NCBI GenBank assembly: GCA_033439795.1
Contig: JAUTDP010000010.1
Span: 372,001 to 436,000 of the forward strand
Direction of reading: 5' to 3'
DNA from: Sordaria brevicollis
Lineage: Eukaryota > Ascomycota > Sordariomycetes > Sordariales > Sordariaceae
DNA: 64,000 nt
Positions 42,081 through 53,682 of the stretch are shown here, one piece after another. The translations under genes and the position numbers were made by a program. The notes under the pieces are model-generated. The model did no database searches and was not told where the DNA came from. It was given only the letters and a program-made list of their open reading frames with translations. Within the stretch, counting starts at the first letter, position 1. Each line of letters begins with the position of its first letter.

Positions 42081-43327
42081 CTAAGGAGCATAGGTCTTGA
42101 GGAGACTGTTGTAGTAGGTGTAGGCAGTGCCCGAAGGAGGCTCGAAGTTATACATGTAGTCACCCCACCAGGGGCCGGCAGCCCACCAGATAGCACCCTC
42201 CCAGACATCGGAGTTAGCCTTGAGGTGCTCAAGGAGACCAGTGACAGCAGCCTTGCAGACGGAGTTGGCACCACCGGCGAACTCGCCGATGATACCCTTC
42301 TTGCCGTTGGCGCGGAGCCAGGCAGTGGCGCCAACGAGGCGCTGGACACCAATCTCGGTGGAAACGCAGTTGGGGCTGGTACCGGAGCTGTCCGAGTCAA
42401 GATACTGGTGCATCTCATAGATGATCTTGTTCTGGGGGTCGGTAAGAGCAACCATGTTGGTGTTGGTCACGTTCCAGGACCAAGCGCCAGACCACTGGTT
42501 ACCCTCGACAAAAATGTACTGGGAGGTGGCACCGGCGGCACGGATACCGTTGATGGCGGCTTGGTTAAGGTTGAGGACGAGGGTCTGGTCCATGGTGTGG
42601 TACTCGTTGTTGGTGTCAAAGATGACCTTGGAGTTGGAGGCAAACTTGGCAGCAAGGTTTTGCCAGAAGGTCTTGAAGGTATTCGTGTCGGTGATGATCT
42701 TGCCATAGTAACGGCCGTAGTTGTGGGGGTCAAGGGCGACATAGGCACCGGAGTTGGTGACAGAGTTGATCACCTGGGTAAGGTTGGTAAGATAGCCGTT
42801 GTCAAAGGACGAGGTCATGGTGTTGGGAACAAGGCGCTCCATGGAGAAGCCAACACGGAAGATGTTGTATCCCTGGCTGCGGAGAGTCTGTAGTGTGAAG
42901 CAAGGTTAGTATCCCATATCAGATACAGTGAGAACAAGGCCAAGATACATACCTGGATGGTGTTGACATCGGGGAAGATGAACTCGGTGCCCCATCTTCC
43001 GGGGAAGATACCGTCACCGAACTCACCACCGGCCTCGTTGACACCGAGCCACCTGAACTTGCCAGAGGCAGTGGCAGTAGTGGTAGTGGCCGGGGCAGAG
43101 GTCTTGGTCGAGGTGACAAGAGTGGTGGTGCGGGCCGTGGTGGTAGGGGCAGTAGTAGCAGCAGTACCAGGGAGGCACTGGCTATACCAGTCGTTGACGT
43201 AGGAGCAGGTGTATCCGGAGACGCAGGTAGTGGCACCGGACCAACCGTTACCGCCGCATTGGCCCCAAGCACCGCTCTGGGCGAGGGCACCGGCCGCAAA
43301 GGTGCTGGCAAGAATCGTAGCCTTCAT
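42081..43327 (-). CDS. gh5-1: Secreted GH5 endo-beta-1,4-glucanase with N-terminal CBM1
   Basis: Exon 1 (43327-42953) and exon 2 (42887-42081) join across a 65-nt intron in phase 0, giving 393 residues. A signal peptide ([16 protein letters not shown]) is followed by a CBM1 cellulose-binding module at about 18-53 ([26 protein letters not shown]). A Thr/Ala/Ser linker runs to about 88, then a GH5 catalytic domain. The proton donor is Glu220 in FDTNNEYH and the nucleophile Glu327 in [15 protein letters not shown]-like FVEGNQWSG and IYEMHQYLD are also typical of subfamily 5. The enzyme cleaves internal beta-1,4 bonds of cellulose outside the cell. Family members are induced by cellulose through CLR-1/CLR-2 and repressed by CRE-1. 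From memory this is N. crassa gh5-1 (NCU00762). A TATA element lies about 95 bp upstream. Confidence 0.96.
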
Positions 43328-43420
43328 CTTGACTCTGGGAGAGGGTGATCTGAGGAACTAGAATCCTTGGCGATGGTCCGGAAGAGGGGACCAAGAAGAT
43401 GGCGGTGGTGATCTTGACAT

Positions 43421-43429
43421 TCTTATAGC
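43421..43429 (-). promoter_or_regulatory. TATA box of the GH5 gene
   Basis: On the minus strand GCTATAAGA lies about 95 bp upstream of the ATG at 43327, at the usual distance for a short leader. Confidence 0.55.
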
Positions 43430-45392
43430 ACGAGAAAAGGCTTGATGTCGATGCCGAGGAAGTACTCGTGGCTCGGCAAGGATGCGGCTCAAGGCCCGAA
43501 GCTTGTTGCCATCCTTTGTCGGTTGCTGGCTGTTACATGGCCGCCCATGAAGCGAGATGCTAGGGGAGTAGCGAGCTCGTCTCCGATCTATCGAAGTGAA
43601 GTTGTGGGACGGCGTGGCATCCAGAGGCCTTGGGACACCTCAGGCTGCGCGTGTAGTGGTTGCGGGCCGGAAATTTGGGGAGTGTCTTGGAGGAGAGACA
43701 TCCGCCGACGTTGCCTTGGACATTGAAGGGGGCGGTAGAGCGTAGGCCGACTGCCCGTTTTGGACTAAGCGTGAGGTTGTCGGCCCGCCGAGTGCAGGTG
43801 GGAAAGCATGCTCTCACAGCTTTGAGCTTCCGGTTGTTGGGAATTGAGACACTTCCAGCGGCGCGGGGAAGTCGGGGAGGCCGGGGCCATGGTTTGGTTT
43901 GGGGCCGCGGATGGACAATCTCCGAAGCTCTTTTGGAAGAAGCGTGGAAGGGGTCGATCCGCCGATGCTCCTTAATGTCAAGACCCTTGCAATACATGCG
44001 ACGCTGTCCCGGCATGGAACGGCGATGCTGGCAATGGGATTCCCCATGGGCGACTGAATTCTGCGAAGAGACCGGTGCCGGGTCCGAAGCCCGTCGGTAT
44101 TTCTGTTTGTGTCTTCATCTTGAGGTGGCTTTGTTTGGGTGTCGTGTTGTTGTAGTGACTAGTGAGTGCCGGTTCGTCCGAAGAACTGAGACAAGAGGGC
44201 CGGAGACATGGAAAATTCCACTTGGCAGAAATCCATCAATGCGATGGAAAATTTCTGTGAGAACAACAAAGACCAATTGCCAGGGAAAGACCGAGTGTCG
44301 TCAAGACGATCGTGGGACGATGCAGAGATGAAAAGTTCAATGGATTCGCTTGCGTTTACATGTGCAAGTGCGCGTGCTTTCCATCCCAAGCTTTCTGTTA
44401 CGGAAGTACCCGCACCAGGTGCTGCGCGTGGTCAGCAAGGAAGTACCCACTAACATCTACACCACGCACCCCACGGAAGGCATGAAACTGCCCCCAAATT
44501 ATGGGTGCAAAGTGGCCCCAGCGCTCGCTTGCCCAACTCTTGCTTGAACCGCGCACGGCCGATATGAACGCCAAAAAGGGGGAGAAAGAGCGATGAACAC
44601 CACAAACCGCTCACGACGTCACACTTCCCCTCGCACTTGCACTCTGTTCGACTATCCATGTACGCGCGGTTCTGAAGGACGGGAGTGTAGCACCTTCCGG
44701 AAGGCTTTAAGCCTTGTGCCAGGGAAGGAACAGAAAAATTCTGCTCAAGTTACGGTAGCTTCAGGCAGGGACGAACTAGTGTTCGGAGAGGGACCATGCG
44801 GCCCCTCCCCTTCCCTTGGCTAAACAGGCTGCGTGCTCCTATCTGGAACGTCTGCGTAGGAGCACTAACAAAAGGAACAGAGTTTTTGGCTAGGCCTAAC
44901 AATTTTTTGCGCGTGAAAAGTGCAGTTTTCGTCCGTGCGATAACAATCTGTTAGTGCTTACGTGGCTCAGTATGGAGACCGCCCGCAAAAACACTAACAA
45001 CCTTAGCCGGAACTTTTAGCGTGCTAGGAGCTATTAGTAAAGTAGAGACGCCGGCCAAATTGTGCGAGTCCAATTGGCACCAGGACTGTTTTCGACCGAA
45101 CACCAAATGGAACTTTGTGATGCAAGAATCACATCCAATAGAGCCAGCTACGACATCTCACCTACCTTCACTCTTAAAGTTCGGCATTGATCCGGTCAGC
45201 GATCGTTCGAGAAGCCTTCGAGTAACTTCATTCAAGTCTCCTACGCTAAAATCCGTCGTCTCCAAGCGAAATGTCAGGGAGTGAAGAACCACATCACCAT
45301 CATCCCCACAGCCCCTTTTGATTATCTGCCCATTCACAATATCTCTCAACCGAGCCATGCCCGACCATGAGGCATCTCCCATCCCTACACCC
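43430..45392 (-). other. Promoter and spacer between the esterase and GH5 genes
   Basis: The spacer is about 2 kb. It holds several GC-rich CGG/CCG triplets near 43650-44090, as expected for zinc-cluster regulator sites, but I found no perfect CGG-N5-CGG. CACTAACA-type motifs with an exact 10-bp inverted repeat occur at 44861-44870 and 44949-44958. Open frames such as 43660-44331 on plus have no support. Confidence 0.4.
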
Positions 45393-47136
45393 TCATTGCT
45401 GCAAATCCTTCCCAATCGCACGTAAATAATTACACCTCGCCTCCAAGTCCTTCGGAATCGTCTCCATCCCCGTCTTTCCATACGTCTCAAACACCAGCCT
45501 CTGCCGCTGCGCACCCGTTCCATCATCACCAGCAGACCTCCAAGCCTTCCACTCCGCCGCACCGCAACACCTCAGCTTATTCGGATCAAACGTCTTGATA
45601 AAGCTTACCCAGTAACTTTGCATCACCTGCACCGCCGCCGCATTCTCATGGTTCGGCCAGTAACTCTTGGGCACCGCCCCACGGTTATAAATGTTCTCCG
45701 GGCCGAAGAGGGCATTGAGCTCAACGACGTGCGGCACCCCGAGCCCGTTGGCCAGCTGTTCCTGATCCTTGACGTTCCATCTATATGCCCATGAGCTGGT
45801 TCCCTTGGTGTAGTGGTCGTTGTAGTGGTCAAAGGCATCGTTGAGGTAGAGGCCGGGACACATATACCGCATCTCGCCGTAGACCTGGCCCGTTTGGTTC
45901 CACCAGCAGCCGGGACCGGAACAACTGGAACCGTACGGGTTGGGGTACAACTTGTTGAGGTTGTCGAGTTGGGCGGCGGTGATGGCGGGGAATTGGTCCT
46001 TGATGAACTGGTTGCTGTCACCGAGAGAGCCGGCGCTCCTCGGGGCAAATCCAACACCGCCGTTGGTGTCATCGCCAAAAATGACAGGGATATTGCGGAT
46101 GAAACTGCCACTATAAAAGGCAGAGTAGGGGTGGTCGGCTACGAAATCGCCGTCAATGACGGGAGACCACATGTAAATGGGTGCGCTGGATGAACCGGGA
46201 TACGGAACGTTGAAGTCCTTTTCCGAGATTTCTTTTGCAGACTTGCTTCGCAGACAGGCTAGACTGGTGGAGGGGTCGCTGCTGGCACAGCCGAGACGGA
46301 TCACCAGGTTGTCGTACTGGTACTGGGCTTGGTCGACAGTGAGCACTGTTCCGAATGAGACGGACTCGACAGCTGCTGCGTGAAAGAGTTTTCTACTGCC
46401 GTCTTTATCAGCCATCATGTGGTAAGCTACACTGGCCGCGCCGGCTGAGGCTCCTCCGAGGACGACGTGATCGGGGTTGCCTCCAAACTGTCTGATGTAC
46501 TTTTGCACCCATTCCAGAGCCTTGCGCTGGTCACGAAGTCCGTTGTTGGCAAAAGTCTGCCCTTTGCTGACGAGGAACCCGTAGGGTCCTACGCGGTAGT
46601 TGAGGGTGACGACGACGATGCTGTTTGAACTCGCTTTCACGAGCCCAGTTCCGTTGAGATTGGGGTTGGAATTGTCGTTGAACCCTCCGCCCTGGATGAA
46701 TACAAATACTGGGAGCTTTGAGTCCGTGGTCGCATTTGTTGGCGCGTAGACATCCAGGAACAGGCAGTCCTCCGAATTTTGGGCGTTACCCGCACTTCGA
46801 ACACACCAGTTCCCGTGCTGGTGCGATCAATGTTAGCCATCCTTTTCACAACACTTGATTTAGCTTCCACGCTATAAGGCTCATGCAAGCTCTCACCTTT
46901 GTTGCCGCCTGTGGCGTCGAATGTTTCGGCGGGTCTTGCGGAGGAGAAAATCTCAACGGACCAACAGGCGGTGATGCGTATCGGAGACCAAGCCATTGAC
47001 TGACGCCATTGTCGAGTTCTGTTCCAACATACTCGCTATAGGAGAGCTTGACTGCTCTTGAAACACATGTTGCAGTCGGAGCTAGAAGTAGTATGATGGT
47101 TGACACCTGAAAGGCAAAGTCGGATACTGATCTCAT
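45393..47136 (-). CDS. Secreted type-B carboxylesterase/lipase
   Basis: Exon 1 (47136-46897, 80 codons) and exon 2 (46817-45393) join in phase 0 across a 79-nt intron (GTGAGA...ACCAG, branch CTAAC), giving 554 residues. A signal peptide (VSTIILLLAPTATC) is followed by the type-B esterase start (LGLRYASPPVGPLRF). The EDCLFLDVYAP signature and the oxyanion hole IQGGGF come next. The catalytic serine is Ser204 in LGGASAG, and the histidine is in GVPHVVELNALFG. The site that often holds the acidic Glu (GTNxxEG) reads DDTNGG, a variant I recall from fungal homologues. The alpha/beta-hydrolase hydrolyses carboxylic esters outside the cell. It lies directly upstream of the GH5 cellulase on the same strand. 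From memory it matches the cellulose-induced triacylglycerol lipase NCU00761. Confidence 0.92.
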
Positions 47137-50100
47137 CGCGCTTGTTTTCTGTGCTGCCCGAACGCTGGACGGGAGAGGTTAAGGTAGCTGAAAATTCTAA
47201 AGGCATCCGTATCTCTCCTCGGTCTAGAGGCAGAGACATGGGAATGGCTTTCCTATTGATCCATGGATTCGGGCGTCCTTTGTCGATTCACTTCGGTTGG
47301 TCATCTGGGCTTTTCGGCATGGTGGTTTGCCTGGGGGGAGATAAGTACGGATTTGTCTGACACGGGAGCTGTGCCTGGTTACCAACTTGTTGGCCAGCCG
47401 TCTGGTAATGGCTATCATGTTCAACAATCGAACAATGCTATTATTCAGTCTCATAGCTTCATCTTCGACTTCTTCCCCGCCAATAATGCCGTACTTGCTT
47501 CGAAGCAGGCCTCGCTTTGGGCCTGGGTTTGTGATACCAGACGAGCGAGAGCAAAGAGGTTATTCATCTAATGACCAACTGCAGTGCGGCGTGATGGCAC
47601 AAAGATTTCCAGGTGTTACAGGAATGGGGGTGAAGGGATATCTCGACACATGGCCGCACAATGCCATGTGCCTGACCAATAAGCCGGGAAGGCACTCGCG
47701 ATTAATCTCCGGATTCCAGATATACAAGGGAGAAGAATAAGCTTCGTGCTTTGTGTAGCTAACATAAGGGATGTGTTGATACCGGGGTACAATAAGTCCC
47801 GCCTCTTTTGCAGCTTTGAAGACAAAGACCGCCCTTGTTAGCCAACCAGACACCCAAATTGAGCTGATTTTCTTTCCAGTGTGAAATGTTGGTTCTTAGC
47901 CGTCACATCAGACGTACAAACATTTGCCTGGTTAAGGCTGTTGGGAGCCGCCTCACATCTCTCGCATGACGAGTGAGAGCCATCGCAGTATGTGGTGAGA
48001 CTCGAAATGCGGACCACGTTTTGAGTTGAAATGGTTTGGAGTAGTGGCACACGACTTCGCTGGCTTTGCGTCATGGTATCCAGAACGATTGAAGTCATTA
48101 TACCAAATCTAGGGAGGGGGATGGACTAGGCCCATCCGTGTTTGATGGAAGCTAAATTAATAACAAGCTTTGCCAAGGTCCAAGTCCCGCGCGTGGGGGG
48201 GATCTTCTCTCATCCGGACACTGACCGGTAACAAGTGAACGATGGAGCTTCTTTCCGGCATATTGCAGCTCTGACATGTGCTCGAACACTTGAGGAATAA
48301 GCTTACTCTAAGCGAATTAACTTGCCGAAGCCCAAGCTGGGATATAGAGAAGCAATATAATACCACGCGGCCGCCGGCAGTTCACAGTTACCTATGGCCC
48401 TGGTTCATGCACTTAGGCAGACCAGTTTCGAGCTTGATGAGAGGCAGGAAGCAGCGGGTAGGCAAGTGTACCGTACCTGCGTTAGCGTACCCTGTAGATG
48501 TAGGTAAAGTGCCTCGGCTTGCCGCCGTCCGATCATTCCATGTTATCGCTGCGGACCGGCCGGCGGCTGTCGGGATGGGACTGCGGCAACCGCCACTCTA
48601 CCGCTGGGTACGGGCCAAGTAAACTCTATCTGAACTCCTACCCCCGGTACAAAAGCCCGGAGGACGGCCCGCTCGGCTTGGCGGTTGTCGTTCAAATTAC
48701 ATATAGGACCGGGGTGGATAGCGCCGCCGGTCTCATTACGTACAAGCCGGCTCCGAAATGCCGTCCGATCTTTCGGTTTGCAACGGGTAAAGACTGCGAT
48801 GGAGTCTCGTAAAATGAAACCCACCATAGCAAAAAAAGAAAATGCAGGCACAAAGATAACCTCGTGATCGAGTAGGGTTCCCGTGACTTGTGGAGGGGGT
48901 TCCGGCATTGATTGTTGGGATAAGAAGAGCGGGATGGATACACGCGGTGGGACCCGAGACAGTGATCGACGCGGAATCGGGATGGATGGGCTGCATTCGC
49001 GCGAGATTCGGCCGGCGGTGGATTGAACGAGAAGGGGGGGGGTTCAAAATTTTCATATTGTAAATTGAATATTTGTAAATGGTGACTGGTTGAATATTTT
49101 GGATATCTTCCGGGTTTTGCGTGGGTTGGCGAGTCTTGTGCAAAGATTTCGTAACAAAATCCAACCGAGTGTGGAACAGTGGAATGGCCGGTGGACGGGC
49201 TGGCTGAAAACCCGGAACCATGTGGTGGGGAGGATGGGAGTGGGGATGAACTGCCAAACAAAACTTAAAAAGGCAAAAGCAGCAAGGTACAACAAGGTAA
49301 TGGTAGGAAAGGACATGTATGGAACGGGAAGAGACTCTTTTTCGCAGACGCTAGGTTGGAAAAGAATGACGGTCAAATATCAACTACATCCGCCTGAAGC
49401 CATAGGGTGGTGATATCTCGTCTGAGTGGAAGGAAAGCAATGAGGGGGTTGTTTTATGAGCTGAACACGGAGGTGAAATCCCGTTCCCCTGGAAGAAAAG
49501 AAAGAGCCTACCGCCGTCTGGTAGATCGTTAAAGGATGTGCTGTCGCTGCTGTGTAAGCGAGGTGCTGAGGAACTCCAACAATTGGGAGCAAAAGAGAAT
49601 CAAAATGACTGAGAGCGGTGAGCAAGATGGACATGTATGTGGCTACCTATATGTAGCCCGGCAACGGGGTCCTCATCAGCTGGACAGGGTCGAACGGGCA
49701 AAGTGAGCCGGAAGACTCGTGGGCCGTACTCGGGGGCTCATTCGCCGGAAGCAAAAGGAAAAGGAGATCGGAACCGGCGCCGGGAGCTGCAAGATGCGAT
49801 CGGAAATGTCCCCAAAAGAAGCCGGAGATGTCGAATTCTGCGCGCTTATCAACCGGGCAGTGCTCCGATCCGATTCAGGGGACAGCGCCGAGGAGCCTAG
49901 AACGATGCCGAGGCCGGTCAGGTTGCCGGACCGCGGTATCCCTGTCCAGGTCGTGCCAGGCTGCCAGCACATGGCCGACGGGATGTGTGTAAGCCATTTG
50001 CTGAACGGGACGGAATGGAATGCGGTGGTCGGCAGTCAATTTGTCCATTTCCATATCGATTTTGGATGCTTTTCAAACATTACTCATTTATAGGTATTGG

Positions 50101-51975
50101 CAACGTGCATTCCACTTGCAAGACCCGCTGCCCTGCCTATTTTTGACTGCATCTGCTGTTCTGTGTTCACCTTCAGTTGCCGGCACATCAACGGTTGGAT
50201 GCCCGCAGTCCAATCTTTTGAATGCACGGCATGGCCGAACGACCCCGCTACGGACCACGGCATCCACCGGAACACGGCACGCTAAAGATTGGGGATGCGG
50301 CGGTTGTCGTCCGTTGACGGCCTGCACCGGCCTGGCACGGACTGCCAGAGTCGATAAGCGCTTATCTCCAACGTCCCAACAGCTGTTAATACCCGCTTTC
50401 TGTCTGGGCAGTGCAGTGCCAGACTGCAGGTGCTGCCAATAGCCACTGCCAATCCTGCCAATGCAGGGACGAACAACATGATGGTGATCCCACTTGCCCA
50501 CTTGGGAAGATCCATCTGGATATCTCCAGTCAGTCGCGATCGGCTTGTTGTTGTTGTGACTGCCCTCAACGGCCAACGCACCTGCCCGCTACATCTACCA
50601 AAATGTGATTGCAATTTTAAATGAGTTCCAAAGTGTGCGCTTCTTGCCCTCAAGACGGGAGTTGCGCCGGTGCAATTATCATCTGAGTACGGGGTCCTTT
50701 GGGGCACAGCCACGGAAGGGCTCCTCTTCAAATGTTAACATGGACATCCACATGGCGATGGGCATTCCAACGGCATGCTGCTAAAACTGCGATGCGCCGA
50801 TGGGAGATCACGATCGCGGCGCCAAGCGAGAATAAAAAAAAAAACTGCTACTCCGGCACTAGCATCCCAATACTGTGATCAATATCCCACAATGACCCCG
50901 CGATAGCCTAGAGGTAGATGAATGTATAAAAGTAGACGGCCGCCATGTCGGGTCGCAGAATGTGCGACCACCACTTCTGTTGCGGCAAGTGTTCAATATG
51001 ACGTTGTTGGCAACTTCTCGCACTTCCACTTGGACTTCCACTTGAGACTCTTCGCGCGGGGACGGACACCTTGACTTCCACAGCCTGAACTCGACACCTC
51101 AACAACTGGAACTAGCAGCGCGACCGCCAACCATTCATTCTCAGTGAGGCAGTCGGGTTATTGCAGGGAAAATCATATACCACGTCAGGACACGAACAAC
51201 AGAACAAGAACCGCAACCGAACAACACCCGCAACAAGTCACAAAAACCAACCAACCAACGAGGGGAGTCCATCGCTCGCTCCGGCTTCTGCTACGCCTCC
51301 AAACTCGGTACCGGCCCTGCAGATCCAAAGCTGTCAAGTTGCAGATTTAGAAGCAGGACAGCTGCACCCAGTGACAAGTTTGGGCGTCCAACAGCTTGAG
51401 CTGCCCTCCAGTCCCAACTCAGGGCTCCATCGCCTGCGTCATCGGCCGCCAAGTACCTCCCAGCACCTCCCAGAAGCACCGCCAGAGCACCATCAAAACA
51501 TTACCAATAACCACCACAGACCGTCACTAACCATCACCGAGCCCGTCGCCCGAGAGAGGATATAACGGACGGGAGACACTTTACCCTCACACATACAGCC
51601 CCAGCAACTTGGACGGCGACTCGAGTCGACAGCTCGCCTCAATCGCCCGCTTTCCGTCTTCAGTTGTGATAGAGTCACAACCCCCCGACGGCAGCACCAC
51701 GCTCGTTTTAGGTTTTCTGGCGATTCGCAAGGGAACGCACCACACCACCACGGCACCACCACCATAACCACCACCACCACCACCACCACCACCACCACCA
51801 CCACAACGTCACACCCCGCACTCCGTCCAACCTCAACAGGCATAAGGTCGTCCAACGCTGCTACATACTATAGCTGTCCGTACCTGTCACAGCTGTTCGC
51901 ATTCAAAAGTCGCGGTTGCGCCCCGCATTTTTCCAAGTCGGGAGCCAAGGCACTGCATCAAGCAACACCGGAGTG
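47137..51975. other. Long intergenic region between divergent genes
   Basis: The region contains the promoters of the esterase (left) and the 51976 gene (right). Two abutting minus-strand frames at 47838-48098 and 47560-47853 look mildly protein-like but share no frame and no domain (see findings). Frames near 48690-49410 and 50080-50730 are unsupported. From 51600 the plus strand is a C/A-rich leader. Confidence 0.4.
51767..51804 (+). repeat. (CCA)n microsatellite in the leader of the 51976 gene
   Basis: About twelve ACC/CAC triplets in a row, within a larger ACC-rich leader. Confidence 0.85.
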
Positions 51976-53682
51976 ATGGCAGACAGCTACATTCCCAACA
52001 ATAATGGCCTGGGAGAGGTGCGCATCTCATCTTGCTTCAGTCCCCATCACGACGCTTTGTCTGGACATGTACATGTCATATGCAAGGCACCATGCATCGG
52101 AACTTACACTAACCCGTTTTCTCACTCGCAGATGCCCACCTCTCAGGTCCATCCGAACGAAGCCCTTCAAGCATGGGATACCCAGAACATCGTCACGAGT
52201 CCATGGACACAACCCGGCATGAGCGTCCCCATGCCTGTGGTCACAGAAGGTGTTCCCTTCAACGCCTGGGAAACCCAGCAAACACCAACAGGCACTCCGC
52301 GATGGGGCGGCCATGATCCGAATGCCTCCATGTTCGCGGCCGACTGGAGCGTTGCTTCAGTGACGCCTTCTCACGAACAATATCCCCATGGTGGCGACTA
52401 CTTTGGCGCGGCAGCAATTGCGCACTCAATGTCGCCCGAGGACTCCATGTCTTACCCAAATGCTTCAGCCGGTTGGGAGGCTGGTAGCCAGCCGGCACTG
52501 TCGCCATATACCGAGTTTCCTGACTTTGCCGCCTTGAGGAGGAGCGAATCTGCCGAGGTCAAGCTCGAACCCAACAACCAACGCCTGGTACCGCTCATGC
52601 AGAAATCCAATGTCACCGAACCAGCATCTCCGGGCGGTCAGGCGAGGCGAGCAGGGAAGCCAAATTTTATTCCCACAGGGCCTCTTCACAGGAAAGTCAA
52701 GTCAACCAGCAAGATTGGCAAGCCGGACGTCAAGCCAAAGCTCGCTGCCGCAACGTCGCTGAACACCGCGGTTCTGCAAACACAGATGAAGCGCAAACAT
52801 CCTGGTCCCATTCCTAACTTTCCAGGCCGACCAAACATCATGCAGACCATGCAGACCCATACGCCGGGTGTTAGTGGCCCTGTGGCTTGGACGGCAGATT
52901 ATCAGGTCCATCCACGAAATGCCTACTCAACACCGACGACCCCCATTGGCGGACCCGGCGCTCAACCAATTACACCGATGGGAATGCCCATGGGGATGGG
53001 CAACGGTATGAACAACGGGATGGGCAATGCAATGGCCAATATGATGGGTAACGGAATGGCCAACGGTATGCCTAACGGAATGCCCAACAACGGCATGGGA
53101 ATGGGCATGAATATGGGCATGCCAGTGACAAACATGAACGGCGGCATGTCCATGCCCATGGGCCCCGCAGGCATGGTGACCTCGGGCATGACATCCCCGG
53201 CACCTCTCGCAGTACCATCACCATTCATGCAGCAACCACCACAACAACCCATGGTCGGCGCGCCCGGAGTAGGAATGGGAATGGGAGTACCAGGAGGTCC
53301 CGGAGGTCCAGGACAGCACCGGCCCAGCAACACCATGGCCACCATAGCCATGAGCCAGGATCCCCGTGCCGCCGCCGAGCAAATCCGGAAGGACGCTTGG
53401 CAGGTGTGCGAGCGCGAGCGCGTTGAGATGTTGCAGCGCCGACTGATGCTGACGGAACACGAGCGCGGTATGCTCGATCAGGAGACGAATATGTTGCAGC
53501 TCAACTTGGGCAAAATGCGTCAAGTGGTGGCGAGACATCATCAAGAGCTGGAGGAGGCTGTCGAGCGGGCCCGGAAGTTGAATGAAGGTTCATCGTCTTC
53601 TTCTCAAGGCGGCCAGCTGGAGGACGACGACGAGGAGGAGGTAGCGGGACTGCCTCAGCCCCAAGAGTACGGGAAGTCGTAA
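51976..53682 (+). CDS. Low-complexity Met/Gly/Asn-rich protein with C-terminal coiled coil (530 aa)
   Basis: A 14-codon first exon (51976-52017) joins exon 2 (52132-53682) over a 114-nt intron with an ACTAAC branch site. The intron has no in-frame stop, so retention would add 38 residues. The first half is polar and rich in Pro, Ser, Thr and Trp motifs (VHPNEALQAWDTQ, FNAWETQQTPTG), with acidic and basic patches. The middle (about 340-400) is an array of GM(G/A/P)NGM repeats. Residues about 445-505 form a heptad-rich coiled coil (EQIRKDAWQVCERERVEMLQ, then RRLMLTEHERGMLDQE). The tail is Ser- then Asp/Glu-rich. This pattern suits a nuclear co-regulator or scaffold; no DNA-binding domain is seen, and function is unknown. 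Confidence 0.75.
   Translation: MADSYIPNNNGLGEVRISSCFSPHHDALSGHVHVICKAPCIGTYTNPFSHSQMPTSQVHPNEALQAWDTQNIVTSPWTQPGMSVPMPVVTEGVPFNAWETQQTPTGTPRWGGHDPNASMFAADWSVASVTPSHEQYPHGGDYFGAAAIAHSMSPEDSMSYPNASAGWEAGSQPALSPYTEFPDFAALRRSESAEVKLEPNNQRLVPLMQKSNVTEPASPGGQARRAGKPNFIPTGPLHRKVKSTSKIGKPDVKPKLAAATSLNTAVLQTQMKRKHPGPIPNFPGRPNIMQTMQTHTPGVSGPVAWTADYQVHPRNAYSTPTTPIGGPGAQPITPMGMPMGMGNGMNNGMGNAMANMMGNGMANGMPNGMPNNGMGMGMNMGMPVTNMNGGMSMPMGPAGMVTSGMTSPAPLAVPSPFMQQPPQQPMVGAPGVGMGMGVPGGPGGPGQHRPSNTMATIAMSQDPRAAAEQIRKDAWQVCERERVEMLQRRLMLTEHERGMLDQETNMLQLNLGKMRQVVARHHQELEEAVERARKLNEGSSSSSQGGQLEDDDEEEVAGLPQPQEYGKS

Noticed and set aside
42033..42893. Plus-strand open frame of 286 codons
   Set aside because: Complement of the GH5 exon; stop-free only because of the biased codon use of the real gene.
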